64,000 bases of DNA from Pseudomonas sp. ADAK18 (GTDB taxonomy: Bacteria; Pseudomonadota; Gammaproteobacteria; Pseudomonadales; Pseudomonadaceae): contig NZ_CP052859.1 of the NCBI RefSeq assembly GCF_012935695.1, forward strand, positions 4,505,001-4,569,000, given 5' to 3'. The first letter of the stretch is position 1. Every line of letters starts with the position of its first letter. A program made the position numbers and the translations under genes. Below, in pieces: positions 8,685-17,643 of this stretch. Under the pieces are notes generated by a model. That model saw only the letters and a program-made list of their open reading frames with translations, did no database searches and was not told the DNA's origin.

Positions 8685-8868
8685 GAACCTCGGTGTCACT
8701 GTGGCCTTGGTATCAAACAGGTTACAAACCTGACCGATATGCGCTGCCTGCGCGTACGTAACTGCTCCTTCCCCCATTAACGGCTAATGTATCCAGTAAT
8801 TTACGCCGTCACCTGAACGTCACCTTAACAAGCCACTCTGTTGCCCTTCCAAAGCCCAGGAGCTTGTC

Positions 8869-9078
8869 ATGCTGCACGCACAAAACCAGGACCGTCTGTA
8901 TCTGATAACCCAAAGCGACGAGCAAGAGGCACTCGTCGGTGGCCTGGCGTTCAATGTCCAGGATCGGCATTGGCTGGTGTACTGCGCCCTTGGTGGACAC
9001 CTGCACGCCGACCTTCCGGAGCTGGATTTACTGACCGGAGTGAGTGTGCTCGACTTTTATGTCGAATCGGCCGCATGA
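8869..9078 (+). CDS. Small hypothetical protein
   Basis: A 69-residue soluble, acidic protein (MLHAQNQDRLYLITQSDEQ) preceded by AGGAG at 8858-8862. No signal peptide or known motif. A bidirectional terminator follows 14 bases after the stop codon, which supports a real monocistronic gene. Function unknown. Confidence 0.65.
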   Translation: MLHAQNQDRLYLITQSDEQEALVGGLAFNVQDRHWLVYCALGGHLHADLPELDLLTGVSVLDFYVESAA

Positions 9079-9091
9079 AGACTGCAGGCAC

Positions 9092-9127
9092 AAAAAAACC
9101 GGACTCATTACTGAGCCCGGTTTTTTT
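9092..9127. terminator. Bidirectional intrinsic terminator
   Basis: AAAAAAACCGGACTCA, loop TTAC, TGAGCCCGGTTTTTTT: a GC stem flanked by A and T runs between convergent genes ending at 9078 and 9136. Confidence 0.9.
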
Positions 9128-9135
9128 ATCCGCGC

Positions 9136-9723
9136 TTATTGCGAGCTGAGGAGCTGGCTGATGCTCGGATCCTTGAACAGGCGAGTCAGGGCGTCACTCA
9201 GGACATCGCCGACCAGCTTGGTATTGGTTTCCTGGTTCGGCGCCATGCCAAAGCGCTGGTCCAGGGACGCAGCGTAGCGGCCGCTGTAGCGACGGGTGCC
9301 CGCAGACACATCGGATTTGAAGGTCGCACCGATGGTGGCCTCAGTCACGTACAAGCCTTCCTTGGGCGACTGATACTTCAGCTCGGCCAGGGTCACGGTC
9401 AATTGCGGGGCACCCGGGGAGTTACTGGTCGGGGTGAACCCCAACAGGCGTACAGCCGCTTCGGCCTGGGCTTGCAGCTTGGGCAGCACGTCGGCACCGG
9501 TCACCGTGATAGCGCTGGTTTCCGGGTACAGGCCACCGCGGGTGCCGAGGGTCGGCGACGGACGGCCATCAACCACACGTACCGACACCGGTTGGCCATG
9601 GCCGACGGCTGCCAGTGGGGTGGTGATTTTCGGTTGCGGGCTGAGTTGTTGCGGGCTGTGGGCGCAGCCAACCAGGGTCAAACTGGTCACAGTGATCAAA
9701 CCGAACAACAGGCGTTGCAACAT
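9136..9723 (-). CDS. YajG-like lipoprotein
   Basis: A 195-residue envelope lipoprotein resembling the YajG family of unknown function. MLQRLLFGLITVTSLTLVGCAHS is a lipoprotein signal with lipobox LVGC. The mature part begins with a Ser/Pro/Gln-rich linker and then the globular domain (VSVRVVDGRPSPTLGTRGG). Of two ATGs, the one at 9721-9723 is chosen because GGAG is eight bases upstream, against two for the ATG at 9729. It ends at the shared terminator. Confidence 0.82.
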   Translation of the reverse strand: MLQRLLFGLITVTSLTLVGCAHSPQQLSPQPKITTPLAAVGHGQPVSVRVVDGRPSPTLGTRGGLYPETSAITVTGADVLPKLQAQAEAAVRLLGFTPTSNSPGAPQLTVTLAELKYQSPKEGLYVTEATIGATFKSDVSAGTRRYSGRYAASLDQRFGMAPNQETNTKLVGDVLSDALTRLFKDPSISQLLSSQ

Positions 9724-9905
9724 ACTCATTTCTCCAGGACTAGATGCAAACAGGGCGCCAGTATAACGGCGCGTGGGCGTCACTCACCAGAGATCCTGAA
9801 CATTGGCTGAACTGACCGTGAAATTACAATTTTGCATAGAATCGTCATTCCAGTGTCATGCCAGACTGACAATCTTCGAGCATGTAACGGATCAGGTACA
9901 CAGCC

Positions 9906-10139
9906 ATGCGCCTTCTCAAATCATTGTTCATGTCCCACCCCACTCATCGGCACTTTGCGCTCCTCGATGCCCAAGGCTGCTGCTTGGCATTTAAACAGTG
10001 CAGCCTGCCGCCCGTCGGCGACGGCTGGGTGGAAATCGAGGAGATTCGCCTGAGCTGGATGCACCGTCCATTGCCTGCCAATGCCCGGATCAGTCCACGG
10101 GTTTCGCACGCACATGCCCGGCAAGCGTTGGCCTCCTGA
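9906..10139 (+). CDS. Small hypothetical protein
   Basis: A 77-residue protein, MRLLKSLFMSHPTHRHFALLD. No signal peptide, and no family that I recognise. The part after the internal Met at residue 9 (9930) looks like the compact folded portion (FALLDAQGCCLAFKQC, WVEIEEIRLSWMH). The start is uncertain: 9906 has only CAGG about ten bases upstream, and 9930 has no Shine-Dalgarno. Confidence 0.5.
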   Translation: MRLLKSLFMSHPTHRHFALLDAQGCCLAFKQCSLPPVGDGWVEIEEIRLSWMHRPLPANARISPRVSHAHARQALAS

Positions 10140-10204
10140 CCAGATGCTTAATAAAAGTCATTAAACAGGACCATTTGCGCGCATTTCTTCGCTACAATCT
10201 CCCC

Positions 10205-10461
10205 CCGATTATAAGGACGTCTCCTGATCGGGCCTCGCAGCATCGCTAATGCTCTGGTATTAGCTCCCCCGCACCGCCCACAGAGAGCCGCCCACACAGA
10301 TCGAGTGAAGCTGGCGAGCTTGCTGTTTTGTCTGCAAAACCACCGCCTTTACCGAATCTGCCAGAGCTGCCATTGCGCTCGGCCACTTGAGTTGTTTGCC
10401 CGTTATGCCGCGTGTCGGCAGTGGTTTCGGGCCAGGTGCCAGGCTGGGGCAGCCCTTTTTT
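10205..10461 (+). ncRNA. Candidate small RNA or terminated leader before mqo
   Basis: The boundaries are inferred: a TACAAT -10-like box lies about 15 bases upstream, and the stretch ends in GGCTG-GGG-CAGCC followed by CTTTTTT, a short intrinsic terminator. Between them lie the hairpins GCTAATGC-TCTG-GTATTAGC and GTTTTG-TCTG-CAAAAC, which have identical loops. It matches no RNA family that I recognise. It could equally be an attenuator of mqo. Confidence 0.27.
10442..10461 (+). terminator. Short intrinsic terminator or attenuator
   Basis: Stem GGCTG/CAGCC with loop GGG, followed by C and six T. The stem is short, so efficiency is doubtful. It lies 410 bases before mqo. Confidence 0.45.
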
Positions 10462-10694
10462 GAGGTTCACGTCTTCAAAAGAGCGTGAAAAAACGGGTTT
10501 TCACAACTTCACAAGAGTGTGGCGAGCAAATGAATAGTTTTGCGTTTGTACAAGCACCATCAGCGTCTGGCACTGCCCAACCACACAGGACCGAGTACTC
10601 CTCAAGAACTGGAGTTTGAAGCCTGTCCGCTACGGATTTGGTTGCACGATCGGACGTACTTGACCATAAGTCGAATTGCCACAGGAGCCCTGAA

Positions 10695-10790
10695 ATGCGT
10701 TCATACGCAGATCAGGCCCGGTCGGCAGCGTCCGCTGAAGTTGCAAAAAAATTGCGAAGAATCGGACATGGTGATCCTGGCCATGGGTAA
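10695..10790 (+). CDS. Possible 31-residue leader peptide before mqo
   Basis: ACAGGAG lies seven bases before an ATG that opens a 31-codon frame (MRSYADQARSAASAEVAKKL then a Gly/His-rich tail). It ends 81 bases before the mqo ATG. The Shine-Dalgarno is the best in the 730-base gap, but I recognise no homologue and the frame could be chance. Confidence 0.28.
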   Translation: MRSYADQARSAASAEVAKKLRRIGHGDPGHG

Positions 10791-10871
10791 CCTGGGGCAT
10801 CACGTGAACCGCCCCGTCACTCCTGGCAGCCATGCCGTCAATTTGGTGCTGCAGATTTTGGAGACGCGTTA

Positions 10872-12407
10872 ATGGCGCATAACGAAGCAGTCGACGTAGT
10901 ACTGGTAGGTGCGGGCATCATGAGTGCCACCCTTGCCGTACTGCTCAAAGAGCTCGACCCCGGCCTCAAGCTGGAAGTCGTTGAGCTGATGGATTCGGGT
11001 GCCGCGGAAAGTTCCAACCCGTGGAACAACGCCGGTACCGGCCACGCCGGGCTGTGTGAGCTGAACTACACGCCTGAAGCTGCCGATGGTTCCATCGACA
11101 TCAAAAAAGCCGTGCACATCAACACTCAGTTCGAGGTGTCGAAGCAGTTCTGGGCGTACCTGACCAAGAAAGGCACCTTTGGCTCGTCCAAATCCTTCAT
11201 CAGTCCGGTGCCGCACCTGAGCTTTGTGCAGGGCGAAAAAGGCGTGTCGTTCCTCAAGAAGCGCTTTGAAGCACTCAGCCAGCACCACGCCTTTTCGGAT
11301 ATGCACTACACCGAAGACCGTAGCGAGATGGCCGAGTGGATGCCGTTAATGATGCCCGGCCGCCCGCTGGACGAAAAAAACGCTGCCACCCGCGTGATGA
11401 ACGGCACCGACGTCAACTTTGGCGCCCTGACCAATCAGTTGCTGTCGCACCTGACCAGTTCGGCAGATGCCCAGGTCAAGTACAGCAAGCGCGTCACCGG
11501 CCTCAAGCGCAACGGCGCCGGCTGGACCGTGAGCATCAAGGACGTCAACAGCGGCAATTCCCGTGATGTCGACGCCAAGTTCGTGTTCCTGGGTGCCGGC
11601 GGCGCGGCCCTGCCGCTGCTGCAAGCGTCGGGCATCGAAGAAAGCAAAGGCTTCGGCGGCTTCCCGGTCAGCGGCCAGTGGCTGCGTTGCGATAATCCGG
11701 AAGTGGTCAAGCACCACCAGGCCAAGGTCTACAGCCAGGCCGCCGTGGGTTCGCCACCGATGTCTGTGCCGCACCTCGACACTCGCGTAGTCGACGGCAA
11801 CAAGTCCCTGCTGTTCGGGCCATACGCCGGCTTCACCACCAAGTTCCTCAAGCATGGCTCGTTCCTCGACCTGCCGATGTCGGTTCGCGCCGGCAACATT
11901 GGTCCGATGCTGGCGGTGGCCCGGGACAACATGGACTTGACCAAGTACCTGGTCAGCGAAGTCATGCAGTCCATGGAGCAACGCCTGGAGTCCCTGCGTC
12001 GCTTCTACCCCGAGGCGAAAGCCGAAGACTGGCGCCTGGAAGTGGCCGGCCAACGGGTGCAGATCATCAAGAAAGACCCGAAGAAAGGCGGTGTGCTGCA
12101 ATTCGGTACCGAACTGGTTGCGTCCAAGGACGGTTCGCTGGCTGCATTGCTAGGCGCTTCCCCTGGTGCTTCGGTGACCGTCTCGATCATGCTGGAACTG
12201 ATCGAACGTTGCTTCCCAGCCAAGGCTGCTGGCGAGTGGGCCACCAAACTGCAGGAAATCTTCCCGGCAAGGGAAAAAATCCTGGAGACCGATGCGGCGC
12301 TGTATCACAAGATCAACACGCAGAACAACATCAGCCTGGAACTGGTTGATGCAGGAGCGAGCTTGCTCGCGAAAAACGTTAACGATGACGCAGCACGCCT
12401 GGTTTAA
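10872..12407 (+). CDS. mqo: Malate:quinone oxidoreductase, C-terminus formed by a REP element
   Basis: FAD-dependent membrane-associated enzyme that oxidises malate to oxaloacetate and reduces quinone, bypassing NAD-malate dehydrogenase. It has 511 residues: FAD-binding [18 protein letters not shown] at the N terminus, [20 protein letters not shown] near residue 55, and [29 protein letters not shown] near residue 400. The conserved family end [11 protein letters not shown] is followed by an extra [19 protein letters not shown] that is encoded by the left arm and spacer of a REP element, so the natural stop seems to have been displaced. A long leader region precedes it. Confidence 0.95.
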   Translation: MAHNEAVDVVLVGAGIMSATLAVLLKELDPGLKLEVVELMDSGAAESSNPWNNAGTGHAGLCELNYTPEAADGSIDIKKAVHINTQFEVSKQFWAYLTKKGTFGSSKSFISPVPHLSFVQGEKGVSFLKKRFEALSQHHAFSDMHYTEDRSEMAEWMPLMMPGRPLDEKNAATRVMNGTDVNFGALTNQLLSHLTSSADAQVKYSKRVTGLKRNGAGWTVSIKDVNSGNSRDVDAKFVFLGAGGAALPLLQASGIEESKGFGGFPVSGQWLRCDNPEVVKHHQAKVYSQAAVGSPPMSVPHLDTRVVDGNKSLLFGPYAGFTTKFLKHGSFLDLPMSVRAGNIGPMLAVARDNMDLTKYLVSEVMQSMEQRLESLRRFYPEAKAEDWRLEVAGQRVQIIKKDPKKGGVLQFGTELVASKDGSLAALLGASPGASVTVSIMLELIERCFPAKAAGEWATKLQEIFPAREKILETDAALYHKINTQNNISLELVDAGASLLAKNVNDDAARLV

Positions 12408-12446
12408 CGCGGCGCTCTCAGGTTCTTCGCGAGCAAGCTCGCTCCT
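12353..12446. repeat. REP element with perfect 21-base arms, overlapping mqo
   Basis: The left arm (12353-12373) and right arm (12426-12446) are exact inverted copies, of the CTTGCTCGCGAA type. The left arm and most of the spacer are read as the last codons of mqo. Confidence 0.92.
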
Positions 12447-12457
12447 ACAGTAAAAGC

Positions 12458-12498
12458 AAAAATGCCCCGCTCTCTTTTGGAGAACGGGGCATTTTTTT
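12458..12498. terminator. Bidirectional intrinsic terminator
   Basis: AAAAATGCCCCG and CGGGGCATTTTT flank a loop rich in T and pair perfectly, between mqo and the convergent PA4642-family gene. Confidence 0.92.
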
Positions 12499-12509
12499 GT
12501 CAGGGCAAA

Positions 12510-12797
12510 TCAGCCGCGGGCTTTTTCGATCAGCTCGATATACTCGGCGGCGTTGCGCTGGTCCTTGATCACTTCAACGAACGTCAGGCCATGCTCATCC
12601 TGGCCATCCAGATCCAGGCCGGCTTCCTTGAAGAAACCCACAAAGCGCTCGAAGTCGTCGATACGCAGGCCACGATAAGCCTTGATCAGTTTGTGCAGGG
12701 ACGGCGAAGTGGCGTCTACCGGTTCGAAATCCAGGAACAGCTTGATCTGCTCATCGCCGATCTCATCACCAATCACCTGTTTCTTATCTTTACGCAT
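12510..12797 (-). CDS. PA4642-family protein
   Basis: A 95-residue soluble acidic protein (MRKDKKQVIGDEIGDEQIKL) of the PA4642 family found next to mqo in pseudomonads. Highly charged, predicted alpha-helical, with no signal peptide. It lies convergent to mqo with a terminator between. Function unknown; the call rests on resemblance and conserved position. Confidence 0.8.
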   Translation of the reverse strand: MRKDKKQVIGDEIGDEQIKLFLDFEPVDATSPSLHKLIKAYRGLRIDDFERFVGFFKEAGLDLDGQDEHGLTFVEVIKDQRNAAEYIELIEKARG

Positions 12798-12850
12798 TAC
12801 CGACTCCAGCCTGCAGACATTTACACGGGGCGGGCAGTTTAACTCCGCTG

Positions 12851-13336
12851 CTACCTCGAACGCACCGCCCCGGTGTGCAAATCCGCCCAGATATGGCCAT
12901 TGGCATAGCTCAAGAACTGTACATATACTGTGTCGTTGCGCAGCAGATCGACGATCACTCGGTACTGCGTCACGGGGTAAGACAGAGTCAGGGTTTTGCT
13001 TTTGTCGTCGAACACCGGTTTTTTCAGACTTTTGCTTTCGGCATCAAAGCTGAGGATCACCTGGCTGAGGGTCGCACCTTTGTTCAGGGCCTTGCCCTTG
13101 AGGCGAATCATCAGCGACGAAGTCACTGGAATCGGCTGCTGGCTGGATTGACGCTGATTGCCCACCACCACCGAATACTCGGTGACTTGCAGCAATTGCT
13201 GCTGTTCGGGGCTTTCGGCCCGCAGGGCCAGCTCATCAGGCGGCAGGAATTGGCTGTGCAGCGGCGCGGGTGCCGCCGCCACAGGCAAACTGAGGGTCAG
13301 CACCAAGGCGGCACAAGTGCGTATCAACAGGCTCAT
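12851..13336 (-). CDS. Secreted hypothetical protein
   Basis: A 161-residue protein with a clear Sec signal (SLLIRTCAALVLTLSLPVAAAPAP, cleavage expected after AAA near residue 22). The mature part has beta-rich stretches (SSLMIRLKGKALNKGATLSQVILSFD is one). No cysteines beyond the signal and no recognised motif. It is upstream of the PA4642-family gene on the same strand and downstream of the cupin gene. Function unknown. Confidence 0.7.
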   Translation of the reverse strand: MSLLIRTCAALVLTLSLPVAAAPAPLHSQFLPPDELALRAESPEQQQLLQVTEYSVVVGNQRQSSQQPIPVTSSLMIRLKGKALNKGATLSQVILSFDAESKSLKKPVFDDKSKTLTLSYPVTQYRVIVDLLRNDTVYVQFLSYANGHIWADLHTGAVRSR

Positions 13337-13371
13337 GAGCAGGTCCGTGGAAGATGGCCCAGCACTCTAGC

Positions 13372-13839
13372 TCAATCGAACTGGGCAAGCATCCAGCGCT
13401 GATACTCAGCCACTTCGGCATCACCTTCTCGAGGCGCCCAACTCGCCAGTTCGCCCTCGCCGACTGGCCGATAAGGCCCCGCCTTGCATTCGAACATCAC
13501 GGTATTTGGCTCCAGCACCACCACGCCGTGGAACACCCCCGGCGGCAAATCGACACCCTGGCATTCACCACCGGCCTGCATCACGCGCTTGGCCAGCACT
13601 TCACCGGTCTCACTGAAAATCAACAGACCCAGGCAGCCCTTGAGCACCAACAAGGTTTCCGCCTTGTCGGCACTCAGGTGGCGATGCGGCGGCACATAAG
13701 TCGAGGTTTGCAGGCCCACCGCCATGCGATGGCACGGTTCTTCCATCTGATGGAAGTTATGGTGATGCCGGCCACGCGGGCTGTTGGCCGCTTTCTCGGC
13801 CAACTCGGCAAACAGCGACTGATCAAGAAAGCTGGCCAT
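13372..13839 (-). CDS. WbuC-family cupin-fold metalloprotein
   Basis: A 155-residue cupin-like protein. The metal-binding pattern HHNFHQM at residues 25-31 and YVPPHRHLSADKAETLLVLKG near 48-68 (HxH...E) match the WbuC family, first seen in O-antigen loci; a later FHGVV supplies a further His. It lies three bases after the hpt stop on the same strand, so the two are probably co-transcribed. The metal and reaction are unknown. Confidence 0.8.
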   Translation of the reverse strand: MASFLDQSLFAELAEKAANSPRGRHHHNFHQMEEPCHRMAVGLQTSTYVPPHRHLSADKAETLLVLKGCLGLLIFSETGEVLAKRVMQAGGECQGVDLPPGVFHGVVVLEPNTVMFECKAGPYRPVGEGELASWAPREGDAEVAEYQRWMLAQFD

Positions 13840-13842
13840 TGA

Positions 13843-14400
13843 TTACATCCCCTTGACGGCATAAATGCCGTTGGCGTTGCGCCAGTAACCCTTGTAGTCC
13901 ATGCCATAACCGAAGATGTAGCGGTCGATGCACGGCAAGCCAACATAGTCGGCTTTCAGGTCCGGACGGGCTTTGCGGTCATGGTCCTTGTCGATCAACA
14001 CGGCGGTGTGCACTTTACGGGCGCCCGCGTGTTTGCAGAAGTCGATGATCGCACCCAGGGTATGACCTTCATCGAGGATGTCGTCGATGATCAGCACGTC
14101 GCGGTCGATGAACGATACTTCGGGCTTGGCCTTCCAGAATAGGTCGCCGCCGCTGGTTTCGTTGCGATAACGGGTGGCGTGCAGGTAGGACACTTCCAAG
14201 GGAAATTGCAGATGAGTCAGCAATTTCCCGGCGAAAATCAGACCACCGTTCATCACACAAAAGACCACCGGGTTGGTGTCGGCCATTTCGCGAGTGATGT
14301 GAGCGCCGACCTTGGCGATTGCCTCTTCGACTTGCGATTCGGTGTACAGGCAGTCAGCCTCTCGCATGATTTGACGGATATGCTCGAGATCAGCGGACAT
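13843..14400 (-). CDS. hpt: Hypoxanthine-guanine phosphoribosyltransferase
   Basis: Converts hypoxanthine or guanine plus PRPP to IMP or GMP in purine salvage. The 185 residues include the PRPP-binding motif VLIIDDILDEGHTLGAII near residue 95 and a C-terminal KADYVGLPCIDRYIFGYGMDYKGYWRN. The start at 14400 follows GGAG at good spacing; a TTG four codons upstream is not preferred. It is divergent from upp, giving purine and pyrimidine salvage a shared intergenic region. Confidence 0.92.
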   Translation of the reverse strand: MSADLEHIRQIMREADCLYTESQVEEAIAKVGAHITREMADTNPVVFCVMNGGLIFAGKLLTHLQFPLEVSYLHATRYRNETSGGDLFWKAKPEVSFIDRDVLIIDDILDEGHTLGAIIDFCKHAGARKVHTAVLIDKDHDRKARPDLKADYVGLPCIDRYIFGYGMDYKGYWRNANGIYAVKGM

Positions 14401-14564
14401 GGCGCTCTCCAAGGGTGCTTATGGCAAGAAAAGCGGGCGAAGGTACGCTTCTGGGACGCAACGATCAAGCCTTAATGGACTAACGTACTAGATGTCTATA
14501 GGACAACACCGTCGGATAGATTAATCTAGGCCGGTTTTTTTGCCCGCTGCCGGAGCCTTTCCCC

Positions 14565-15203
14565 ATGCCCATCCGTGAGATCCGCCATCCGCTGATCCGA
14601 CACAAGCTCGGCCTCATGCGCCGCGCCGACATTAGCACGAAGAACTTCCGTGAGCTTGCTCAGGAAGTCGGAGCGTTGCTCACCTACGAGGCGACTAAAG
14701 ACTTGCCTCTGGAAAACTACGAGATCGACGGTTGGTGTGGTCCCGTCCAGGTCGAGAAAATCGCCGGTAAGAAAATTACCGTGGTGCCGATCCTGCGCGC
14801 CGGCATCGGCATGCTCGAAGGTGTGCTGAGCCTGATCCCGGGCGCCAAGGTCAGCGCCGTGGGCGTGGCCCGCAATGAAGAAACCCTGCAGGCTCACACT
14901 TACCTGGAAAAACTGGTTCCGGAAATCGACGAACGCCTGGCCATGATCATCGACCCGATGCTCGCTACCGGCAGCTCCATGGTCGCCACCATCGACCTGC
15001 TGAAGAAAGCCGGTTGCAAGGACATCCGCGCAATGGTGCTGGTAGCCGCACCCGAAGGCATCGCCGCCGTCGAGAAAGCTCACCCGGACGTGGTGATCTA
15101 CACCGCCTCCATCGATGAGCGCCTGAACGAACACGGCTACATCATCCCAGGCCTGGGCGATGCCGGTGACAAGATCTTCGGCACCAAGCAGAAGGACGCG
15201 TGA
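14565..15203 (+). CDS. upp: Uracil phosphoribosyltransferase
   Basis: Makes UMP from uracil and PRPP. The 212 residues carry the PRPP motif [18 protein letters not shown] near residue 127 and the uracil-binding C-terminus [16 protein letters not shown]. The start [19 protein letters not shown] is the family's usual N terminus. uraA begins 3 bases after the stop codon, so import and conversion of uracil form one operon. Confidence 0.95.
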   Translation: MPIREIRHPLIRHKLGLMRRADISTKNFRELAQEVGALLTYEATKDLPLENYEIDGWCGPVQVEKIAGKKITVVPILRAGIGMLEGVLSLIPGAKVSAVGVARNEETLQAHTYLEKLVPEIDERLAMIIDPMLATGSSMVATIDLLKKAGCKDIRAMVLVAAPEGIAAVEKAHPDVVIYTASIDERLNEHGYIIPGLGDAGDKIFGTKQKDA

Positions 15204-15205
15204 CC

Positions 15206-16480
15206 ATGCAGGATGAATTCAACGACCCGCTTTGGCGCCAGATCCTGTCTGGCGCACAGATGCTCTTCGTGGCATTTGGCGCGTTGGTGTTGATGCCGCT
15301 GATCACAGGTCTGGATCCGAACGTCGCACTGTTTACCGCAGGCCTGGGCACGCTGTTGTTCCAGATAGTCACCGGGCGTCAGGTGCCGGTGTTCCTGGCC
15401 TCGAGCTTTGCCTTTATCACCCCGATCATTCTCGCCAAGGGCCAATTCGGCCTCGCGGCGACCATGGGCGGCGTGATGGCGGCCGGTTTCGTTTATACCT
15501 TCCTGGGCCTTGCGGTTAAGGTCAAGGGCACCGGTTTCATCGACCGGCTGCTGCCGCCGGTGGTCATCGGGCCGGTCATTATCTCCATCGGCCTGGCCAT
15601 GGCGCCGATTGCCGCCAACATGGCCATGGGTAAAGCCGGTGACGGCTCCGAGCTGATTCACTACCAGACGGCAATGCTGATCTCGATGCCGGCGCTGCTG
15701 ACCACATTGATCGTGGCGGTGTTCGGCAAAGGTATTTTCCGCCTGGTGCCAATCATCTCCGGCGTGCTGGTGGGTTTTGCCATGTCGTTCTACTTTGGCG
15801 TGGTCGACACGGCAAAGATTGCGGCGGCACCCTGGTTCGCCCTGCCCCACTTCACCGCACCGGAGTTCAACTGGCAGGCGATTCTGTTTATCGTCCCGGT
15901 GGCCTTGGCGCCAGCCATCGAACACATCGGTGGCGTGATCGCCGTCGGCAGTGTGACCGGTCGCGACTACCTGAAAAAACCCGGCCTGCATCGCACGTTG
16001 CTGGGTGACGGTATCGCCACTACCGCTGCTGGCATGCTCGGCGGCCCACCCAACACCACCTACGCCGAAGTAACGGGCGCCGTGATGCTGACCAAGAACT
16101 ACAACCCGAAGATCATGACCTGGGCGGCAGTGTTTGCCATCACCCTGGCGTTTATCGGCAAGTTCGGCGCGTTGCTGCAAAGCATTCCGGTGCCGGTAAT
16201 GGGCGGGATTCTGTGCCTGCTGTTCGGCTCGATTGCCGCGGTGGGGATGAACACGCTGATCCGTCACAAGATCGACTTGGGGGAAGCACGCAATCTGGTG
16301 ATTGTGTCGGTGACCCTGGTGTTCGGGATTGGTGGTGTGCTGGTCGGCACCGGCACGGGTCCGGACGACTTCGGCCTGAAGGGCATCGCCCTGTGTGCGG
16401 TGGTAGCGATTGCCTTGAATCTGCTGCTGCCGGGCAATGATGGCTGGAAGAACAAGAAGCCGGATGAGCCGTTGCTCTAG
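15206..16480 (+). CDS. uraA: Uracil permease (NCS2 family)
   Basis: Inner-membrane proton-uracil symporter. The 424 residues hold about 14 hydrophobic segments, with the NCS2 signature region PALAPAIEHIGGVIAVGSVTGRDY near residue 235 (substrate-binding Glu) and the GGPPNTTYAEVTGAVMLTKNY block near 275. The ATG at 15206 is preferred to a GTG at 15200 because AAGGA ends nine bases upstream. Follows upp closely. Confidence 0.93.
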   Translation: MQDEFNDPLWRQILSGAQMLFVAFGALVLMPLITGLDPNVALFTAGLGTLLFQIVTGRQVPVFLASSFAFITPIILAKGQFGLAATMGGVMAAGFVYTFLGLAVKVKGTGFIDRLLPPVVIGPVIISIGLAMAPIAANMAMGKAGDGSELIHYQTAMLISMPALLTTLIVAVFGKGIFRLVPIISGVLVGFAMSFYFGVVDTAKIAAAPWFALPHFTAPEFNWQAILFIVPVALAPAIEHIGGVIAVGSVTGRDYLKKPGLHRTLLGDGIATTAAGMLGGPPNTTYAEVTGAVMLTKNYNPKIMTWAAVFAITLAFIGKFGALLQSIPVPVMGGILCLLFGSIAAVGMNTLIRHKIDLGEARNLVIVSVTLVFGIGGVLVGTGTGPDDFGLKGIALCAVVAIALNLLLPGNDGWKNKKPDEPLL

Positions 16481-16505
16481 GCCAACAGCTTTGTGTTGCT
16501 GATGA

Positions 16506-16567
16506 CCTCATCGCGGGCAAGCCCGGCTCCCACAGGGGTGTGGGAGCCGGGCTTGCCCGCGATGAGG
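16506..16567. repeat. Perfect REP palindrome, likely terminator
   Basis: Two exact 29-base inverted arms (16506-16534 and 16539-16567) around a GGGG loop, of the GCGGGCAAGCCCGGCTCCCA type. It lies between the convergent uraA and hisC genes and would form a very stable hairpin in either transcript. Confidence 0.95.
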
Positions 16568-16587
16568 CCCGTTCAGTCAATAAAGGG

Positions 16588-17640
16588 CTAAAGATCGCCC
16601 AACGCGTCGATCAACGCCTGATTCTGTTCAGGCGTACCAATGCTGATCCGCAGGAACTGGGCAATCCGCTCCTGCTTGAAATGCCGCACGATCACCCCTT
16701 GCTCCCGCACCTTCGCTGCCAGCGCCGCCGCATCATGCTGTGGGTGACGGGCAAAGATGAAGTTCGCCGCCGACGGCAGCACCTCAAAACCTTTTGCCTG
16801 CAACTGCCCGACAACCTTTTCACGACTGTCGATCACCCACTGGCAGGTCTTCTCGAAGTGCTCACGATCCTCGAACGCCGCCGCCGCACCAACAATCGCC
16901 AAGCGATCCAGTGGATAGGAGTTAAAGCTGTTCTTGATGCGCTCCAGCGCTTCGATCAGGTCTGGATGACCCACCGCCAGGCCCACCCGCAGCCCCGCAA
17001 GGGAGCGCGACTTGGAGAGGGTCTGAGTCACCAACAGGTTCGGGTAACGGTCCACCAGGCTGATGGCGGTTTCGCCGCCGAAGTCGATATAGGCTTCATC
17101 GACCACCACCACTGAGTCTGGGCTCGCTTTGAGGATCTGCTCCACCGCGTCCAGCGCCATCACACAACCGGTCGGTGCATTCGGGTTGGGGAAGATAATC
17201 CCGCCGTTGGGCTTGGCGTAGTCCGACGCGCGAATCTGAAAATGCTCATCCAGCGGTACCGCGTCGAAGGCGATGCCGTAGAGGCCGCAGTACACCGGGT
17301 AAAAGCTGTAGCTGATATCCGGGAACAGCAGCGGTTGATCGTGCTGGAACAACCCGTGGAAGATATGGGCCAGTACTTCGTCAGACCCATTACCGAGGAA
17401 CACCTGCGCCGATTGCACACCGTAATACTGCGCCACAGCCTGTTTGAGCAGATCACCATTGGGATCCGGGTACAAACGCAGGTTGTCGTTCAATTCGGCT
17501 TGCATGGCTGCCAGCGCCTTGGGCGACGGGCCATAAGGATTTTCGTTGGTGTTGAGCTTGACCAGCTTGGCCAGCTTCGGTTGTTCGCCTGGCACGTAAG
17601 GCACCAGGTTCTTGACGAACGGGCTCCAGAATTTGCTCAT
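16588..17640 (-). CDS. hisC: Histidinol-phosphate aminotransferase
   Basis: PLP enzyme that makes histidinol phosphate from imidazole-acetol phosphate in histidine synthesis. The 350 residues show [14 protein letters not shown] at the N terminus, the GNGSDEVL block near residue 82, FPNPNAPTG near 152, and the PLP lysine in [16 protein letters not shown] near residue 210. It follows hisD by 3 bases on the same strand, so hisG-hisD-hisC are transcribed together. Confidence 0.95.
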   Translation of the reverse strand: MSKFWSPFVKNLVPYVPGEQPKLAKLVKLNTNENPYGPSPKALAAMQAELNDNLRLYPDPNGDLLKQAVAQYYGVQSAQVFLGNGSDEVLAHIFHGLFQHDQPLLFPDISYSFYPVYCGLYGIAFDAVPLDEHFQIRASDYAKPNGGIIFPNPNAPTGCVMALDAVEQILKASPDSVVVVDEAYIDFGGETAISLVDRYPNLLVTQTLSKSRSLAGLRVGLAVGHPDLIEALERIKNSFNSYPLDRLAIVGAAAAFEDREHFEKTCQWVIDSREKVVGQLQAKGFEVLPSAANFIFARHPQHDAAALAAKVREQGVIVRHFKQERIAQFLRISIGTPEQNQALIDALGDL

Positions 17641-17643
17641 GTC

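Larger units (their letters stand above)
10140..10871 (+). other. 732-base stretch without a confident gene, upstream of mqo
   Basis: This holds a possible promoter (TACAAT near 10186), two hairpins with TCTG loops (near 10250 and 10327), a terminator-like hairpin at 10442-10461, an AT-rich inverted repeat GTGAAAA/TTTTCAC near 10485-10503 and two tiny reading frames (10530-10619 and 10695-10790). No frame here codes for a protein I recognise. It reads as a long leader for mqo, possibly with a separate small RNA. Confidence 0.55.

Noticed and set aside
10540..10872. 110-codon frame before mqo
   Set aside because: It has no Shine-Dalgarno and no known motif, overlaps the tiny frame with a better ribosome site, and its stop overlaps the mqo start only by chance position. 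Kept as part of the unexplained gap.
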